The notes under the pieces: model-generated
What the model saw: only the letters and a program-made list of their open reading frames with translations
Databases searched by the model: none
What the model was told of the DNA's origin: nothing
Shown here: one piece after another, positions 1-7,789 of the stretch
How the letters are laid out: the number at the start of each line of letters is the position of its first letter
How positions within the stretch are numbered: position 1 is the stretch's first letter
Assembly (NCBI RefSeq): GCF_016906995.1
Contig: NZ_JAFBBD010000011.1
Span: 52,843-116,842 of the forward strand
Source of the DNA: Spongiibacter marinus
GTDB lineage: Bacteria; Pseudomonadota; Gammaproteobacteria; Pseudomonadales; Spongiibacteraceae
Length of the DNA stretch: 64,000 nt
Direction: 5' to 3'
Position numbers and translations under genes: made by a program

Positions 1-211
1 TGATGCGCGACAGCAGTTTTAAGCCATCGATACCCGGCATGCGGATGTCGCTGATAACCGCGTCGGGCACCCCCGACTCCAGCTGAGCAAGCAGGGCATC
101 GCCATTTTCGAAACTGCGGGTTTCAATGCCGGCCTGGTTGAGGGCTTTTTCGAGTACCCAGCGAATCGATTTGTCGTCGTCGGCAATCCATACGGTGTTG
201 CTATAGCTCAT
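1..211 (-). CDS. ntrC: NtrC nitrogen response regulator, N-terminal fragment (cut by window edge)
   Basis: Only the first 70 codons of the receiver domain lie in the window. The acidic pocket is visible (D11, D12) and the phosphoacceptor is D55 in SDIRMPG, as in NtrC of enteric bacteria and Pseudomonas. NtrC is the sigma-54 activator phosphorylated by NtrB when nitrogen is limiting. Its ATG overlaps the stop of the upstream ntrB by 4 bp (ATGA), so the two are translationally coupled. The AAA+ and Fis-type DNA-binding domains lie outside the window, so intactness cannot be judged. The assignment rests on the receiver sequence and on the adjacent ntrB and glnA. Confidence 0.93.
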   Translation of the reverse strand, partial: MSYSNTVWIADDDKSIRWVLEKALNQAGIETRSFENGDALLAQLESGVPDAVISDIRMPGIDGLKLLSRI

Positions 212-1311
212 CGGTTTTGCTCCACGGGTATAAACAGCGAAAACTCCGTGCGACCGGGTTCGCTGTGGCATTCAATAAGGCCTTGGTGATGGTTGAGAAT
301 GGACTGTGAGATCGACAGTCCAAGCCCAGAGCCGTCGGCGCGGCCGCTGATCATTGGCAGGAATATCGACGGTGCCAGGTCTTCGGGTATGCCCGGGCCG
401 TTATCGATAATGTCCACGCGGCACACCAGTCGGTGGCGGTGAGAGCCAATGGTAAATTGGCGCAGCGTTCTGCTGCGCAGGGTAATTTGTGCGCCGCCTT
501 CAGGAGGGGATTGTTTCAGTGCCTGAAGGGCGTTGCGGACGATGTTGAGTACCGCCTGAATTAATTGCTCGCGATCGCCAATGATGTCCGGGATGCTGGG
601 GTCGTAATCGCGGATGATGCTTAACTCCTCGCCTCCCTCAACTTCCACTAGCTGGCGCACGCGCTCCAGCACTTCATGGATATTGGTGGGCAGCTGGTTG
701 GGCATCTTATTGGGCCCCAGCATATTGTCGACCAGGTTTCGCAGGCGGTCGGCCTCTTCGATAATGATATTGGTGTAATCGTGCAGGCGCGGGTCGTCGA
801 GTTCGCGTGCCAGCAGCTGCGCCGCACCGCGCAAGCCGCCGAGCGGATTTTTCACTTCGTGGGCAATGCCGCGCAGCAGCGCTTTGCTGTTTTGCTGGGA
901 AGATAGCAGGCCTTCTTCGCGACTGATGCGAAGCAGTCGATCCAGCGGCTGCAGCTCGATGATAAGAGACGTTCGCGGGTGTTCCACGATCGGCGTTACC
1001 GCATAGTCCACCGTGATCTCGTCGCCGGAGCGCAGGGTTAATACTGTTTCCCGTTTAGTGAACGCCTCGCGGTTGTTGATGGCGTCCAGCAGTTTCACGA
1101 CGGTGTCTTCGTCTTCGTGAAAAAGGTGGGTGATGGCCTCGCCGTGGATGCGCTGGTCAGACACCGCCAGCAGCGACTCTGCCGCCGGGTTGATATAACT
1201 CACGGTGAGGTTGGGCTCGACCAGTAGGATCGCCGTTTTCAGGTTGTCGAGTATGTGGTGGTGCAAATTCGCTGGGGGCATGGGCTCGCCACTGTCTTCA
1301 TTATGGTTCAT
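208..1311 (-). CDS. glnL: NtrB nitrogen-regulation sensor histidine kinase/phosphatase
   Basis: This soluble two-component kinase controls phosphorylation of NtrC in response to PII. An N-terminal PAS domain (about residues 18-120) is followed by a dimerisation/phosphotransfer helix with H151 in the motif AHEVKNPLGG. The HATPase_c domain has an N box near N260, DNGPGIP at about 303-309 and GSGLGLSI at about 327-334. The length of 367 aa is typical. There are no membrane segments, as expected for NtrB. It is followed by ntrC with a 4-bp overlap. A perfect NtrC-type palindrome lies about 150 bp upstream, suggesting autoregulation. Confidence 0.96.
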   Translation of the reverse strand: MNHNEDSGEPMPPANLHHHILDNLKTAILLVEPNLTVSYINPAAESLLAVSDQRIHGEAITHLFHEDEDTVVKLLDAINNREAFTKRETVLTLRSGDEITVDYAVTPIVEHPRTSLIIELQPLDRLLRISREEGLLSSQQNSKALLRGIAHEVKNPLGGLRGAAQLLARELDDPRLHDYTNIIIEEADRLRNLVDNMLGPNKMPNQLPTNIHEVLERVRQLVEVEGGEELSIIRDYDPSIPDIIGDREQLIQAVLNIVRNALQALKQSPPEGGAQITLRSRTLRQFTIGSHRHRLVCRVDIIDNGPGIPEDLAPSIFLPMISGRADGSGLGLSISQSILNHHQGLIECHSEPGRTEFSLFIPVEQNR

Positions 1312-1459
1312 TGCAAAGCAATAATTAGGCCAGTGCCCCGGAATGGGGGCGTTGTTATTGAGTGGGCGCTAATTGGGCGTTGTATATGGCGTGGCGCGGT
1401 GCTGCGCCGCTGGGGCTGGCCCCGCGATGGCGCGCTCGACCGCCGCTATTGTCTTAGTG

Positions 1460-1476
1460 TGCACCAATTTGGTGCT
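1460..1476. promoter_or_regulatory. NtrC-binding palindrome upstream of ntrB-ntrC
   Basis: TGCACCAATTTGGTGCT reads as GCAC-N7-GTGC and is a fully symmetric core matching the known NtrC operator consensus. It lies between the 3' end of the DUF4124 gene and ntrB, as in enteric bacteria where NtrC represses the glnL promoter. Position and symmetry are seen; the regulatory effect is inferred. Confidence 0.75.
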
Positions 1477-1499
1477 TTGTGTATAGCTTGGCTGGAGGG

Positions 1500-2000
1500 T
1501 CAGTTGTTTGGCCAGTGGGCCACGACTGAAACAGTGTCTCGACTCAGCTTTTCCCCGTTTGGGCCGAGGACTTCTGCGCTGATTTGGTGCCGGCCGCGGT
1601 TCAGGCGCTCAATGCGTGCAGAGGTGGCGCTTCCCCGGCTAAGGGTTTTGCCATTGACGGCGATGCGCAGGCTCTCGTCGCCGCGCAGGGGGCGCTCGAG
1701 TTTTACATTAACGGTGGTGGGAATGCGGCCATTGGGGAATACCTGGCCGTCGCGCGGCTGGATGATTTGTACCTTGACTGAGGCCGGTACGGGGGTGGCA
1801 TGGCGGTCCAGCTTGGCCGGTGGTGGCGGCGACACAGCCGGCGTGGTGTTTACCGGGGGTAGATCGACCGGGCTGCCGCCGTCGCGGGGAGAGTCGCTGT
1901 AAACGGTGCGGCCCTGTTCGTCGGTATGACGATAGATTTCTGCATGCAGTGGGCTGCAGAGCACGCTCGCTACGCAAATAAGGCTCAGCAGACGATACAT
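1500..2000 (-). CDS. Secreted DUF4124-domain protein
   Basis: The 166-aa product begins with a cleavable signal peptide (about residues 1-20, ending near PLHA). It then has the DUF4124 signature IYRHTDEQGRTVYSDSP, a short beta-rich motif found in many gammaproteobacterial periplasmic proteins of unknown role. A proline-rich linker follows (about 45-65), then a beta-rich C-terminal half that may be an Ig-like or CalX-like fold. A DUF4124 gene between glnA and ntrB is a recurring arrangement in Pseudomonas relatives. No enzymatic motif is visible and the function is unknown. Confidence 0.85.
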   Translation of the reverse strand: MYRLLSLICVASVLCSPLHAEIYRHTDEQGRTVYSDSPRDGGSPVDLPPVNTTPAVSPPPPAKLDRHATPVPASVKVQIIQPRDGQVFPNGRIPTTVNVKLERPLRGDESLRIAVNGKTLSRGSATSARIERLNRGRHQISAEVLGPNGEKLSRDTVSVVAHWPNN

Positions 2001-2074
2001 AAAAAGCCCTCGCTATCACTTTTCTGTAGTGTGCGACGAGTTGATAGGCGCGGCAAGGTTTAAAAAATGACAGG

Positions 2075-2105
2075 CAAAAAAAAGCCCGCCGAAGCGGGCT
2101 TTTTC
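2075..2105 (-). terminator. Intrinsic terminator of glnA
   Basis: On the minus strand a GC-rich stem (AAGCCCGC-TTCG-GCGGGCTT) runs into a tract of eight T. It begins 13 bp after the glnA stop codon. The TTCG tetraloop and U-tract make this a strong rho-independent terminator separating glnA from the DUF4124 gene and ntrBC. Confidence 0.93.
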
Positions 2106-2117
2106 GCACAAGGCGTA

Positions 2118-3524
2118 TTAAACGCTGTAGTACATGTCGAACTCAACGGGGTGAGTTGTCATGTTCAGGCGCTCGATTTCCTCAGACTTCAGCTCGATGT
2201 AAGCATCGATCATGTCGTCGTCGAATACGCCGCCAGCGGTCAAGAAGGCGCGGTCTGCATCCAGTGCTTGCAGCGCTTGCTCCAGGCTAGACGCAACAGT
2301 CGGGATTTCAGCCGCTTCTTCTGCTGGCAGGTCGTACAGATCTTTGTCTGCCGCATCGCCAGGGTGGATCTTGTTCTGGATACCGTCAAGGCCAGCCATC
2401 AGCAGGGCCGCGAAGGCCAGGTAGGGGTTCGCAGAGGGATCTGGGAAGCGAACTTCTACGCGGCGTGCTTTCGGGTTAGTGATGAATGGAATGCGGATAG
2501 ACGCTGAGCGGTTACGTGCTGAGTAAGCCAGCATAACCGGTGCTTCAAAGCCGGGAACCAGGCGCTTGTACGAGTTAGTAGAAGCGTTGGCAAAGGCGTT
2601 GATCGCGCGAGCGTGCTTGATGATACCGCCAATGTAGTACAGTGCTGTTTCAGACAGGCCGCCGTAAGCGTCGCCAGTAAACAGGTTTTGGCCGTCTTTG
2701 CTCAGTGACATGTGCACGTGCATGCCGCTACCGTTGTCGCCGACAACGGGCTTGGGCATGAAAGTAGCGGTCTTGCCGTAGGCGTGAGCGACGTTGTGTA
2801 CGCAGTACTTAAGTACCTGTACTTCGTCAGCTTTTTTCACAGCAGAGTTAGGGCCAACACCGATTTCACACTGACCAGCAGTACCCACTTCGTGGTGGTG
2901 TACTTCAACTTCCAGACCCATGTCGGTCATTGCGTTACACATTGCTGCGCGCAGGTCGTGCAGGCTGTCGACGGGTGGTACGGGGAAGTAACCGCCTTTA
3001 ACGCCAGGGCGGTGACCAGTGTTGCCTTCTTCGAAGCTGTTGCCAGAAACCCAGGCGGCTTCGTCAGAAGAAATCGCGTAGCTCGCGCCTTCCATTGCCA
3101 CTTTCCACTTCACGTCGTCAAACACGAAGAACTCGGGCTCGGGACCAAACAGTGCGCTGTCGGCGATGCCGGCAGAGCGCATGTAGTCTTCGGCGCGCTG
3201 AGCGATAGAGCGTGGGTCACGGTTGTAGCCCTGCATAGTAGAAGGCTCAACGATGCCGCAGCGAATGATAATAGTGGGCTCGTCGGTGAAGGGGTCGAGA
3301 ACAGAGGCCTCGTCGTCCGGCATGAGGATCATGTCTGACTCGTTAATGCCTTTCCAGCCTGAGATCGATGAGCCATCGAACATTTTGCCTTCTTCGAAGA
3401 AGCCCGCGTCGATTTCGCTCACCGGCATGGTGACGTGTTGTTCTTTACCTTTAGTGTCGGTGAAGCGCAGGTCCGCCCACTTCACGTCATTATCGGCGAT
3501 TAACTTCAGAGTGTTCTCTGACAT
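2118..3524 (-). CDS. glnA: Glutamine synthetase type I (GSI-beta)
   Basis: It catalyses ATP-dependent condensation of ammonia and glutamate to glutamine in the cytoplasm. The 468-aa product has the beta-grasp N-terminus ([10 protein letters not shown]), the catalytic signatures ([23 protein letters not shown]) and the adenylylation site Tyr397 in LYDLPAEE, so activity is expected to be controlled by GlnE. I chose the ATG at 3524 because GGAGG lies about 8 nt before it. An in-frame ATG at 3533 would abut the Shine-Dalgarno sequence with no spacing. A sigma-54 promoter and NtrC sites lie upstream and a strong terminator downstream, so it is probably monocistronic. Confidence 0.98.
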   Translation of the reverse strand: MSENTLKLIADNDVKWADLRFTDTKGKEQHVTMPVSEIDAGFFEEGKMFDGSSISGWKGINESDMILMPDDEASVLDPFTDEPTIIIRCGIVEPSTMQGYNRDPRSIAQRAEDYMRSAGIADSALFGPEPEFFVFDDVKWKVAMEGASYAISSDEAAWVSGNSFEEGNTGHRPGVKGGYFPVPPVDSLHDLRAAMCNAMTDMGLEVEVHHHEVGTAGQCEIGVGPNSAVKKADEVQVLKYCVHNVAHAYGKTATFMPKPVVGDNGSGMHVHMSLSKDGQNLFTGDAYGGLSETALYYIGGIIKHARAINAFANASTNSYKRLVPGFEAPVMLAYSARNRSASIRIPFITNPKARRVEVRFPDPSANPYLAFAALLMAGLDGIQNKIHPGDAADKDLYDLPAEEAAEIPTVASSLEQALQALDADRAFLTAGGVFDDDMIDAYIELKSEEIERLNMTTHPVEFDMYYSV

Positions 3525-3694
3525 TCTTAACATCCTCCAATATAGAGTCTTGTAGTCGATTCGGCGTGGCCGAAAGCAGTGGCGATTATAGGTTCATTGC
3601 CGCGTGCCGCATAGCGACATCTGCATAGAACCGAAAGTAAACACGCATATGCGCTGCGGGCCGTGGCGCCGCTGTTTCTGTTCGAAATTTATAG

Positions 3695-3710
3695 AGCAAT
3701 ATGCGTGCCA
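3695..3710 (-). promoter_or_regulatory. Sigma-54 promoter of glnA
   Basis: Read on the minus strand the sequence is TGGCAC-GCATA-TTGCT, with GG and GC separated by exactly 10 nt, an essentially perfect -24/-12 element. It lies about 170 bp upstream of the glnA start and downstream of NtrC-like sites, as expected for nitrogen-controlled glnA. The long leader is plausible but unproven. Confidence 0.88.
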
Positions 3711-3759
3711 TATTTTTGTGCTGGTTTTTTGTTCAAAATCCGAGCGAAAAACCCACTTT

Positions 3760-3774
3760 GCCTGAAAACTGTGC
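3760..3774. promoter_or_regulatory. Weaker NtrC-like half-site pair upstream of glnA
   Basis: GCCT-N7-GTGC matches the NtrC operator in one half only. It lies between the stronger site at 3792-3806 and the sigma-54 promoter. It may be a second, low-affinity site for cooperative NtrC binding; the evidence is modest. Confidence 0.4.
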
Positions 3775-3791
3775 GTTTTACCAAAAAGTGC

Positions 3792-3806
3792 GCACCAATA
3801 TAGTGC
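3792..3806. promoter_or_regulatory. NtrC-binding site (glnA enhancer)
   Basis: GCACCAATATAGTGC has the GCAC-N7-GTGC form of NtrC operators. It sits about 80-95 bp upstream of the -24 element of the glnA sigma-54 promoter, a normal enhancer distance. It also lies between glnA and divergent thiI, just upstream of the thiI core promoter, so an effect on thiI cannot be excluded. Confidence 0.75.
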
Positions 3807-3848
3807 TCTGGTGTTTCATTTTGGTGCGTTGTCGGGGTTTCTGCGGAG

Positions 3849-3877
3849 CTGAAGCGTTTTAAGTGAACCGCTATAAT
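3849..3877 (+). promoter_or_regulatory. Sigma-70 promoter of thiI
   Basis: A perfect -10 TATAAT at 3872-3877 is preceded, with a 17-bp spacer, by CTGAAG (3849-3854), a 4/6 match to the -35 consensus. It ends about 29 bp before the thiI ATG. The match and spacing are seen; the start site is not mapped. Confidence 0.65.
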
Positions 3878-3906
3878 GCCCGCCCAGCTATCTCCGTGGT
3901 GCCACA

Positions 3907-5361
3907 ATGAAGTTCATCGTAAAGCTCTTCCCTGAAATTATCATCAAGAGCAAGCCTGTTCGCAAAAAGTTCATCAAACAGTTGCGCGATAACCTGCGCA
4001 AGCTGCTGATCCCGATTGACCCTGAACTCCAGATCGTTCGTGAATGGGACCGTATCACTATTGAAACCCAGTGTCGTGCCGACGCCGATATTGCGGCGAT
4101 ATTGGCAGTGTTGGGCAATACCCCGGGCATTGCTCATGTCGTCGAGGTGGCAGAGTACCCCCTGGTAGATGTGCGCGATATCTATGAAAAGGTCCGGGAC
4201 GCCGTTGGCGATAGCTTGCGTGGTAAAACCTTTGCGGTGCGCTGCAAGCGCACGGGTGATCACGAGTTCAATTCCAATGAGGTTGAACGCTACGTCGGTG
4301 GTGGCTTAAATCAGTATTCAGAAACGGGTGGGGTGAAGCTGAAAAACCCCGATGAAGTGGTGCGCGTCGAAGTCCGTCACAATCAGTTCTTTGTTGTCAG
4401 GCGACGCCACGAAGGGCTGGGTGGCTACCCCATCGGCACCGTCGACTCCGTTGTTAGCCTGATTTCCGGTGGCTTTGATTCCACGGTGTCCAGTTACATG
4501 ACAATGAAACGGGGCATGCGCACGCATTTTTGCTTTTTCAATCTCGGTGGTCGTGAGCACGAGGTGGGGGTAAAAGAAGTCGCGCTGTACCTCTGGCAGA
4601 AGTTTGGTGCGTCGCATCGCGTGAAATTTATCAGCGTGCCATTTGAAGATGTTGTCGCCGAAATTTTGAAGAATGTTGAGAACTCACAGATGGGGGTGGT
4701 TCTCAAGCGCATGATGTTGCGCGCTGCCGAGCAGGTTGCGGCGGAGCTGGAGGCGCCAGCGCTGGTGACTGGTGAGGCGGTGTCTCAGGTGAGTAGTCAG
4801 ACGCTAACCAACCTCTCTGTGATCGATCAGGTGACTGATACCCTGGTGTTGCGCCCGCTGATCACCACCGACAAGTTGGATATTATCAATACCGCGTCCA
4901 GAATTGGCACCGAGCAATTTGCCGCGAATATGCCTGAATACTGCGGTGTGATTTCTGTGAAGCCCACCACGCGCGCGCGCCCGGAGCGGATTGCTGCGGA
5001 GGAAGAGAAGTTCGATTTTTCAGTGCTTGAGCGCGCGGTTGCCAGTGCCAAATATATCAACATCGACAAATTGGCAGATGAAGAGGTCAGCCATACCGAG
5101 GTCGAGGTGCTGCCGATTCCCTTGGCTGACGCCGTGGTGCTGGATGTGCGCCACCCCGATGAAGTTGACCGCAAGCCGCTCAAGTTGGAACGCAATCGCG
5201 TGGCGTGCATGCCCTTTTATGAATTGCATAAGCGCTGCGTTGAGCTCGATCGCGACACGGTCTACCAGCTGTATTGCGACAAGGGAGTGATGAGTCGTCT
5301 GCATGCTGCACACCTGCTTGAGCAGGGGTATGACAACATTAAGGTGTATCGCCCCTCATGA
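3907..5361 (+). CDS. thiI: tRNA 4-thiouridine sulfurtransferase ThiI
   Basis: It adenylates U8 of tRNA and transfers persulfide sulfur to form 4-thiouridine; the rhodanese domain also feeds thiamine thiazole synthesis. The 484-aa product has an N-terminal ferredoxin-like region, a THUMP domain (about 60-165), a PP-loop SGGFDS at 187-192 and a C-terminal rhodanese domain. The persulfide-carrying Cys457 lies in CDKGVMSR and the partner Cys345 in MPEYCGV, the pair used by the E. coli enzyme. This is the long, rhodanese-containing form. Its stop overlaps the start of the next gene (ATGA), implying an operon. Confidence 0.97.
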   Translation: MKFIVKLFPEIIIKSKPVRKKFIKQLRDNLRKLLIPIDPELQIVREWDRITIETQCRADADIAAILAVLGNTPGIAHVVEVAEYPLVDVRDIYEKVRDAVGDSLRGKTFAVRCKRTGDHEFNSNEVERYVGGGLNQYSETGGVKLKNPDEVVRVEVRHNQFFVVRRRHEGLGGYPIGTVDSVVSLISGGFDSTVSSYMTMKRGMRTHFCFFNLGGREHEVGVKEVALYLWQKFGASHRVKFISVPFEDVVAEILKNVENSQMGVVLKRMMLRAAEQVAAELEAPALVTGEAVSQVSSQTLTNLSVIDQVTDTLVLRPLITTDKLDIINTASRIGTEQFAANMPEYCGVISVKPTTRARPERIAAEEEKFDFSVLERAVASAKYINIDKLADEEVSHTEVEVLPIPLADAVVLDVRHPDEVDRKPLKLERNRVACMPFYELHKRCVELDRDTVYQLYCDKGVMSRLHAAHLLEQGYDNIKVYRPS

Positions 5362-5777
5362 CTATCTACACGCAACCGCCGTTATTTGATGTCGAGATAG
5401 CGCCTCGCTGGGCCGATCAAGACAGCCTGGGGCATATCAATCACGTGCAGTACTTCTCTTATCTTGAAGAGGCGCGAGTGCACTGGCTGCGCTCCGAGGA
5501 AATGCTAGCCCTGGGCGGCTTTCGGCTTGTGATTGCGGCCATCGCTTTGAATTACCGGCAGGAGTGGCGGCACGGCCGATCGCTGCGGGCGCGCGCCTGG
5601 GTTGCGCGCGTGGGGAACAGTAGCTTTAGTTTGCGGCAAGCGCTATTTAGTGACGATGGTGAGCAGCTGGTGGCAGAGGGCGATGCCACCCTGGTACATG
5701 TGAATGAGGATCACCGGCCGGAGGCTATTTCTGCTGCTGCCAGGGTCGTACTGGCGCGGTCGCTGATCGAAAGCTAG
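5358..5777 (+). CDS. Acyl-CoA thioesterase, 4-hydroxybenzoyl-CoA thioesterase-like hotdog fold
   Basis: The 139-aa single-hotdog protein has the family signature around residues 13-35 (RWADQDSLGHINHVQYFSYL), including the Asp of the catalytic DxxGHxN region seen in 4-HBT and YbgC-type thioesterases. It would hydrolyse an acyl-CoA, but the substrate cannot be read from sequence. It overlaps the thiI stop by 4 bp, so it is co-translated, although no biochemical link to tRNA thiolation is known. The length is normal. Confidence 0.85.
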   Translation: MTIYTQPPLFDVEIAPRWADQDSLGHINHVQYFSYLEEARVHWLRSEEMLALGGFRLVIAAIALNYRQEWRHGRSLRARAWVARVGNSSFSLRQALFSDDGEQLVAEGDATLVHVNEDHRPEAISAAARVVLARSLIES

Positions 5778-5790
5778 CGCTTTTGCCGCG

Positions 5791-6225
5791 TCAGGGCGTA
5801 GCCAAATTGAAGTTATACAGTTTGAAGCGTTGATCTTGCAGGGTCAGCGTTGCGGTCATGATCGCGCTGCCGTTTTCGAAATAAAGCTTGCTGCTGTAAC
5901 TGAGTCGCGGCGAGTCTGCAAAGAGAGATAGGGCGCCACTCAGGCGAGAAAAGCGCAACTCATCCATGCGCTGATATTGCCCTAAATGCTGGTATTGCGC
6001 GCTGAGTGCAGCCAGTTGCTTATCATTGACTTGCGCCAGTGTTTCGCGGCTGAGCTGGGCGCGCAGCGCTGCGGGCTGCCAGCTCGAAATGCTGCTCAGT
6101 GCCGTGTCTAAATAACTGCGCGCGGGCTCGCCGTACTGCTCTTCGACTTGGCTGCTGTAGTAATACAGGCCACCAAAGGCAATGAGACCAACCAAAATAA
6201 AGCTGCGGAGCAGGGTGCTGTTCAC
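5791..6225 (-). CDS. Membrane-anchored hypothetical protein
   Basis: I do not recognise this 144-aa protein. It has one N-terminal hydrophobic segment (about residues 7-24) that looks like an uncleaved anchor, so the rest would lie in the periplasm. The middle is helical and glutamine/leucine-rich (about 40-95), followed by beta-rich segments. The size and layout resemble small periplasmic proteins that adopt an NTF2- or DUF4440-like fold, but no motif supports that. It is convergent with the thioesterase gene and lies 29 bp downstream of the NSS transporter, so it may be co-transcribed with that transporter. Confidence 0.7.
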   Translation of the reverse strand: MNSTLLRSFILVGLIAFGGLYYYSSQVEEQYGEPARSYLDTALSSISSWQPAALRAQLSRETLAQVNDKQLAALSAQYQHLGQYQRMDELRFSRLSGALSLFADSPRLSYSSKLYFENGSAIMTATLTLQDQRFKLYNFNLATP

Positions 6226-6254
6226 AAGTGATCCTAAATGAGGTGCTAGCGGTA

Positions 6255-7601
6255 TCAGTGGCGCATAAGCCAGCCGAGTAGGCCCAGGCTGTGCAGGAAC
6301 ACCGCGATAATGCCCAGTGGCGCAATGTAGCGCAACAAAAAGCGCCAGGCTTTGAAGACCTTGGCGTGCAATATGCCGGTTTCGTCGAGCACCCGGTCGC
6401 TAGGCATCAGCCAGCCGACAAATACCGCGATTAACAGGCCGCCAAGCGGCAGCATAACGTTGGCCGTCAGGTAGTCCAGGGCGTTGAACACGGACTCGTA
6501 ATGAATGCTCGCGATGCCGCCCAGCCATGCGATACCGGCCAAGCCGAAGGTGGATACCGGCCGCTTGACGCCGTGCTTTTCCAGCCACGCGACGCCCGGC
6601 TCAATAAGGGAGATCGACGAACTGAGTGCGGCGATGCTCACCAGCGTGAAAAACAGGGTGCCGAAAAAGATGCCGCCGCTCATGTTGGAGAAGGCGATCG
6701 GCAGTGTGACAAACATCAGCCCCGGCCCTTGGCCCGGTGTTAAGTCGTTAGCGAAGACCAGCGGGAACATCGCCATGCCCGCCAATAGGGCAATAATGGT
6801 ATCCAGTGCGGCGATCGTCATGACAGTTTTGCCGATGGACGAATGCCCGGGAAAGTATGCGCCATAGGCCATGATGGCGCCCATGCCGAGGCTCAGGGTA
6901 AAGAAGGCGTGCCCCATCGCTACCAGTATTGCCTCGCCGTTTAGGCGGCTAAAATCCGTGTCGAACATAAAGTGCAGCCCGGCTTCGAAATCGCCGTTTA
7001 CTGCGCTGTAGCCCACCAGTAGTAACAGGAAGAAAAACAGCATGGGCATCAAAATGTCGACGGCCTTGCCGATGCCCTGTGTGACCCCCGCTGCCACAAC
7101 GCCGGCAGTGAGCACGCAGAACACGCTGTGCCAAAGCAGCTGTTGGCTGTTGCTGGCGAGTAAGCCGCTGAAATTGCTCTCGATTTGCGCCGGGTCTAAA
7201 TTGCTGTAAGTGCCGCCGATACTCTGTGATACGTATTCCAACGCCCAGCCAGCGACAACGCTGTAAAACATCATGATAAGCAGGCCGGCGAGCATGCCGA
7301 CACCCCCGATCACGCCCCAGTAGCGACTGCGTCCGCTTTCTTTTGCCAGTTTGGCCATTGAGTCGGCGGGGTCGCTGCGCCCGGCGCGGCCGAGCATAAC
7401 TTCAGCAATCATCACGGGAATGCCGATCATCAATATGCAGGCGAGATAAACCAGTACAAATGCACCGCCGCCATATTCACCGGTGATGTAGGGAAATTTC
7501 CAAATGTTGCCAAGGCCGACGGCTGAGCCTGTGGCGGCAAGTATAAATGTCCAGCGCGATTTCCATGTCACGCCCTCGGGGGCCGAAAGGGCTTTACTCA
7601 T
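6255..7601 (-). CDS. Sodium-dependent transporter, NSS (SNF) family
   Basis: This is an inner-membrane LeuT-fold symporter that imports an amino acid or related amine with Na+. The 448-aa product has about 11 membrane segments, the usual number for bacterial members. TM1 carries the family signature GSAVGLGNIWKFPY at about residues 25-38, whose unwound part binds Na+ and substrate. TM6 contains SLGMGAIMAYG. The substrate cannot be assigned. Sodium coupling fits a marine lifestyle. Confidence 0.92.
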   Translation of the reverse strand: MSKALSAPEGVTWKSRWTFILAATGSAVGLGNIWKFPYITGEYGGGAFVLVYLACILMIGIPVMIAEVMLGRAGRSDPADSMAKLAKESGRSRYWGVIGGVGMLAGLLIMMFYSVVAGWALEYVSQSIGGTYSNLDPAQIESNFSGLLASNSQQLLWHSVFCVLTAGVVAAGVTQGIGKAVDILMPMLFFFLLLLVGYSAVNGDFEAGLHFMFDTDFSRLNGEAILVAMGHAFFTLSLGMGAIMAYGAYFPGHSSIGKTVMTIAALDTIIALLAGMAMFPLVFANDLTPGQGPGLMFVTLPIAFSNMSGGIFFGTLFFTLVSIAALSSSISLIEPGVAWLEKHGVKRPVSTFGLAGIAWLGGIASIHYESVFNALDYLTANVMLPLGGLLIAVFVGWLMPSDRVLDETGILHAKVFKAWRFLLRYIAPLGIIAVFLHSLGLLGWLMRH

Positions 7602-7749
7602 ATTATTTTTCCGTCGCGGGAAGGCTTTTTTGGGAATTGTAGCGGTAAATGGTACTTCGGCCCAAGGTTTGGCCAGTGCGGTGGCCGAGGAAACACTGGC
7701 AATATGTCGTAGATGCTGATGAGTTGTGCGTATCTCGGCGCCGCTGGTG

Positions 7750-7755
7750 TATACT
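7750..7755 (+). promoter_or_regulatory. Possible -10 element of typA
   Basis: TATACT lies 34 bp upstream of the typA ATG in the gap after the divergent NSS transporter. A convincing -35 at 16-18 bp is not visible, so this is a weak call based on position and a 5/6 match. Confidence 0.35.
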
Positions 7756-7789
7756 GCGCGCCCAAATTTATCCGACGACGACCTCGCCC

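Noticed and set aside
2712..3338. A 208-codon plus-strand frame opposite glnA
   Set aside because: It mirrors the glnA codon pattern and shows no domain; glnA is certain.
7649..7789. Upstream extension of the typA frame
   Set aside because: The 47 extra codons show no similarity to BipA, and homologues start at MIDKLRN (7790).
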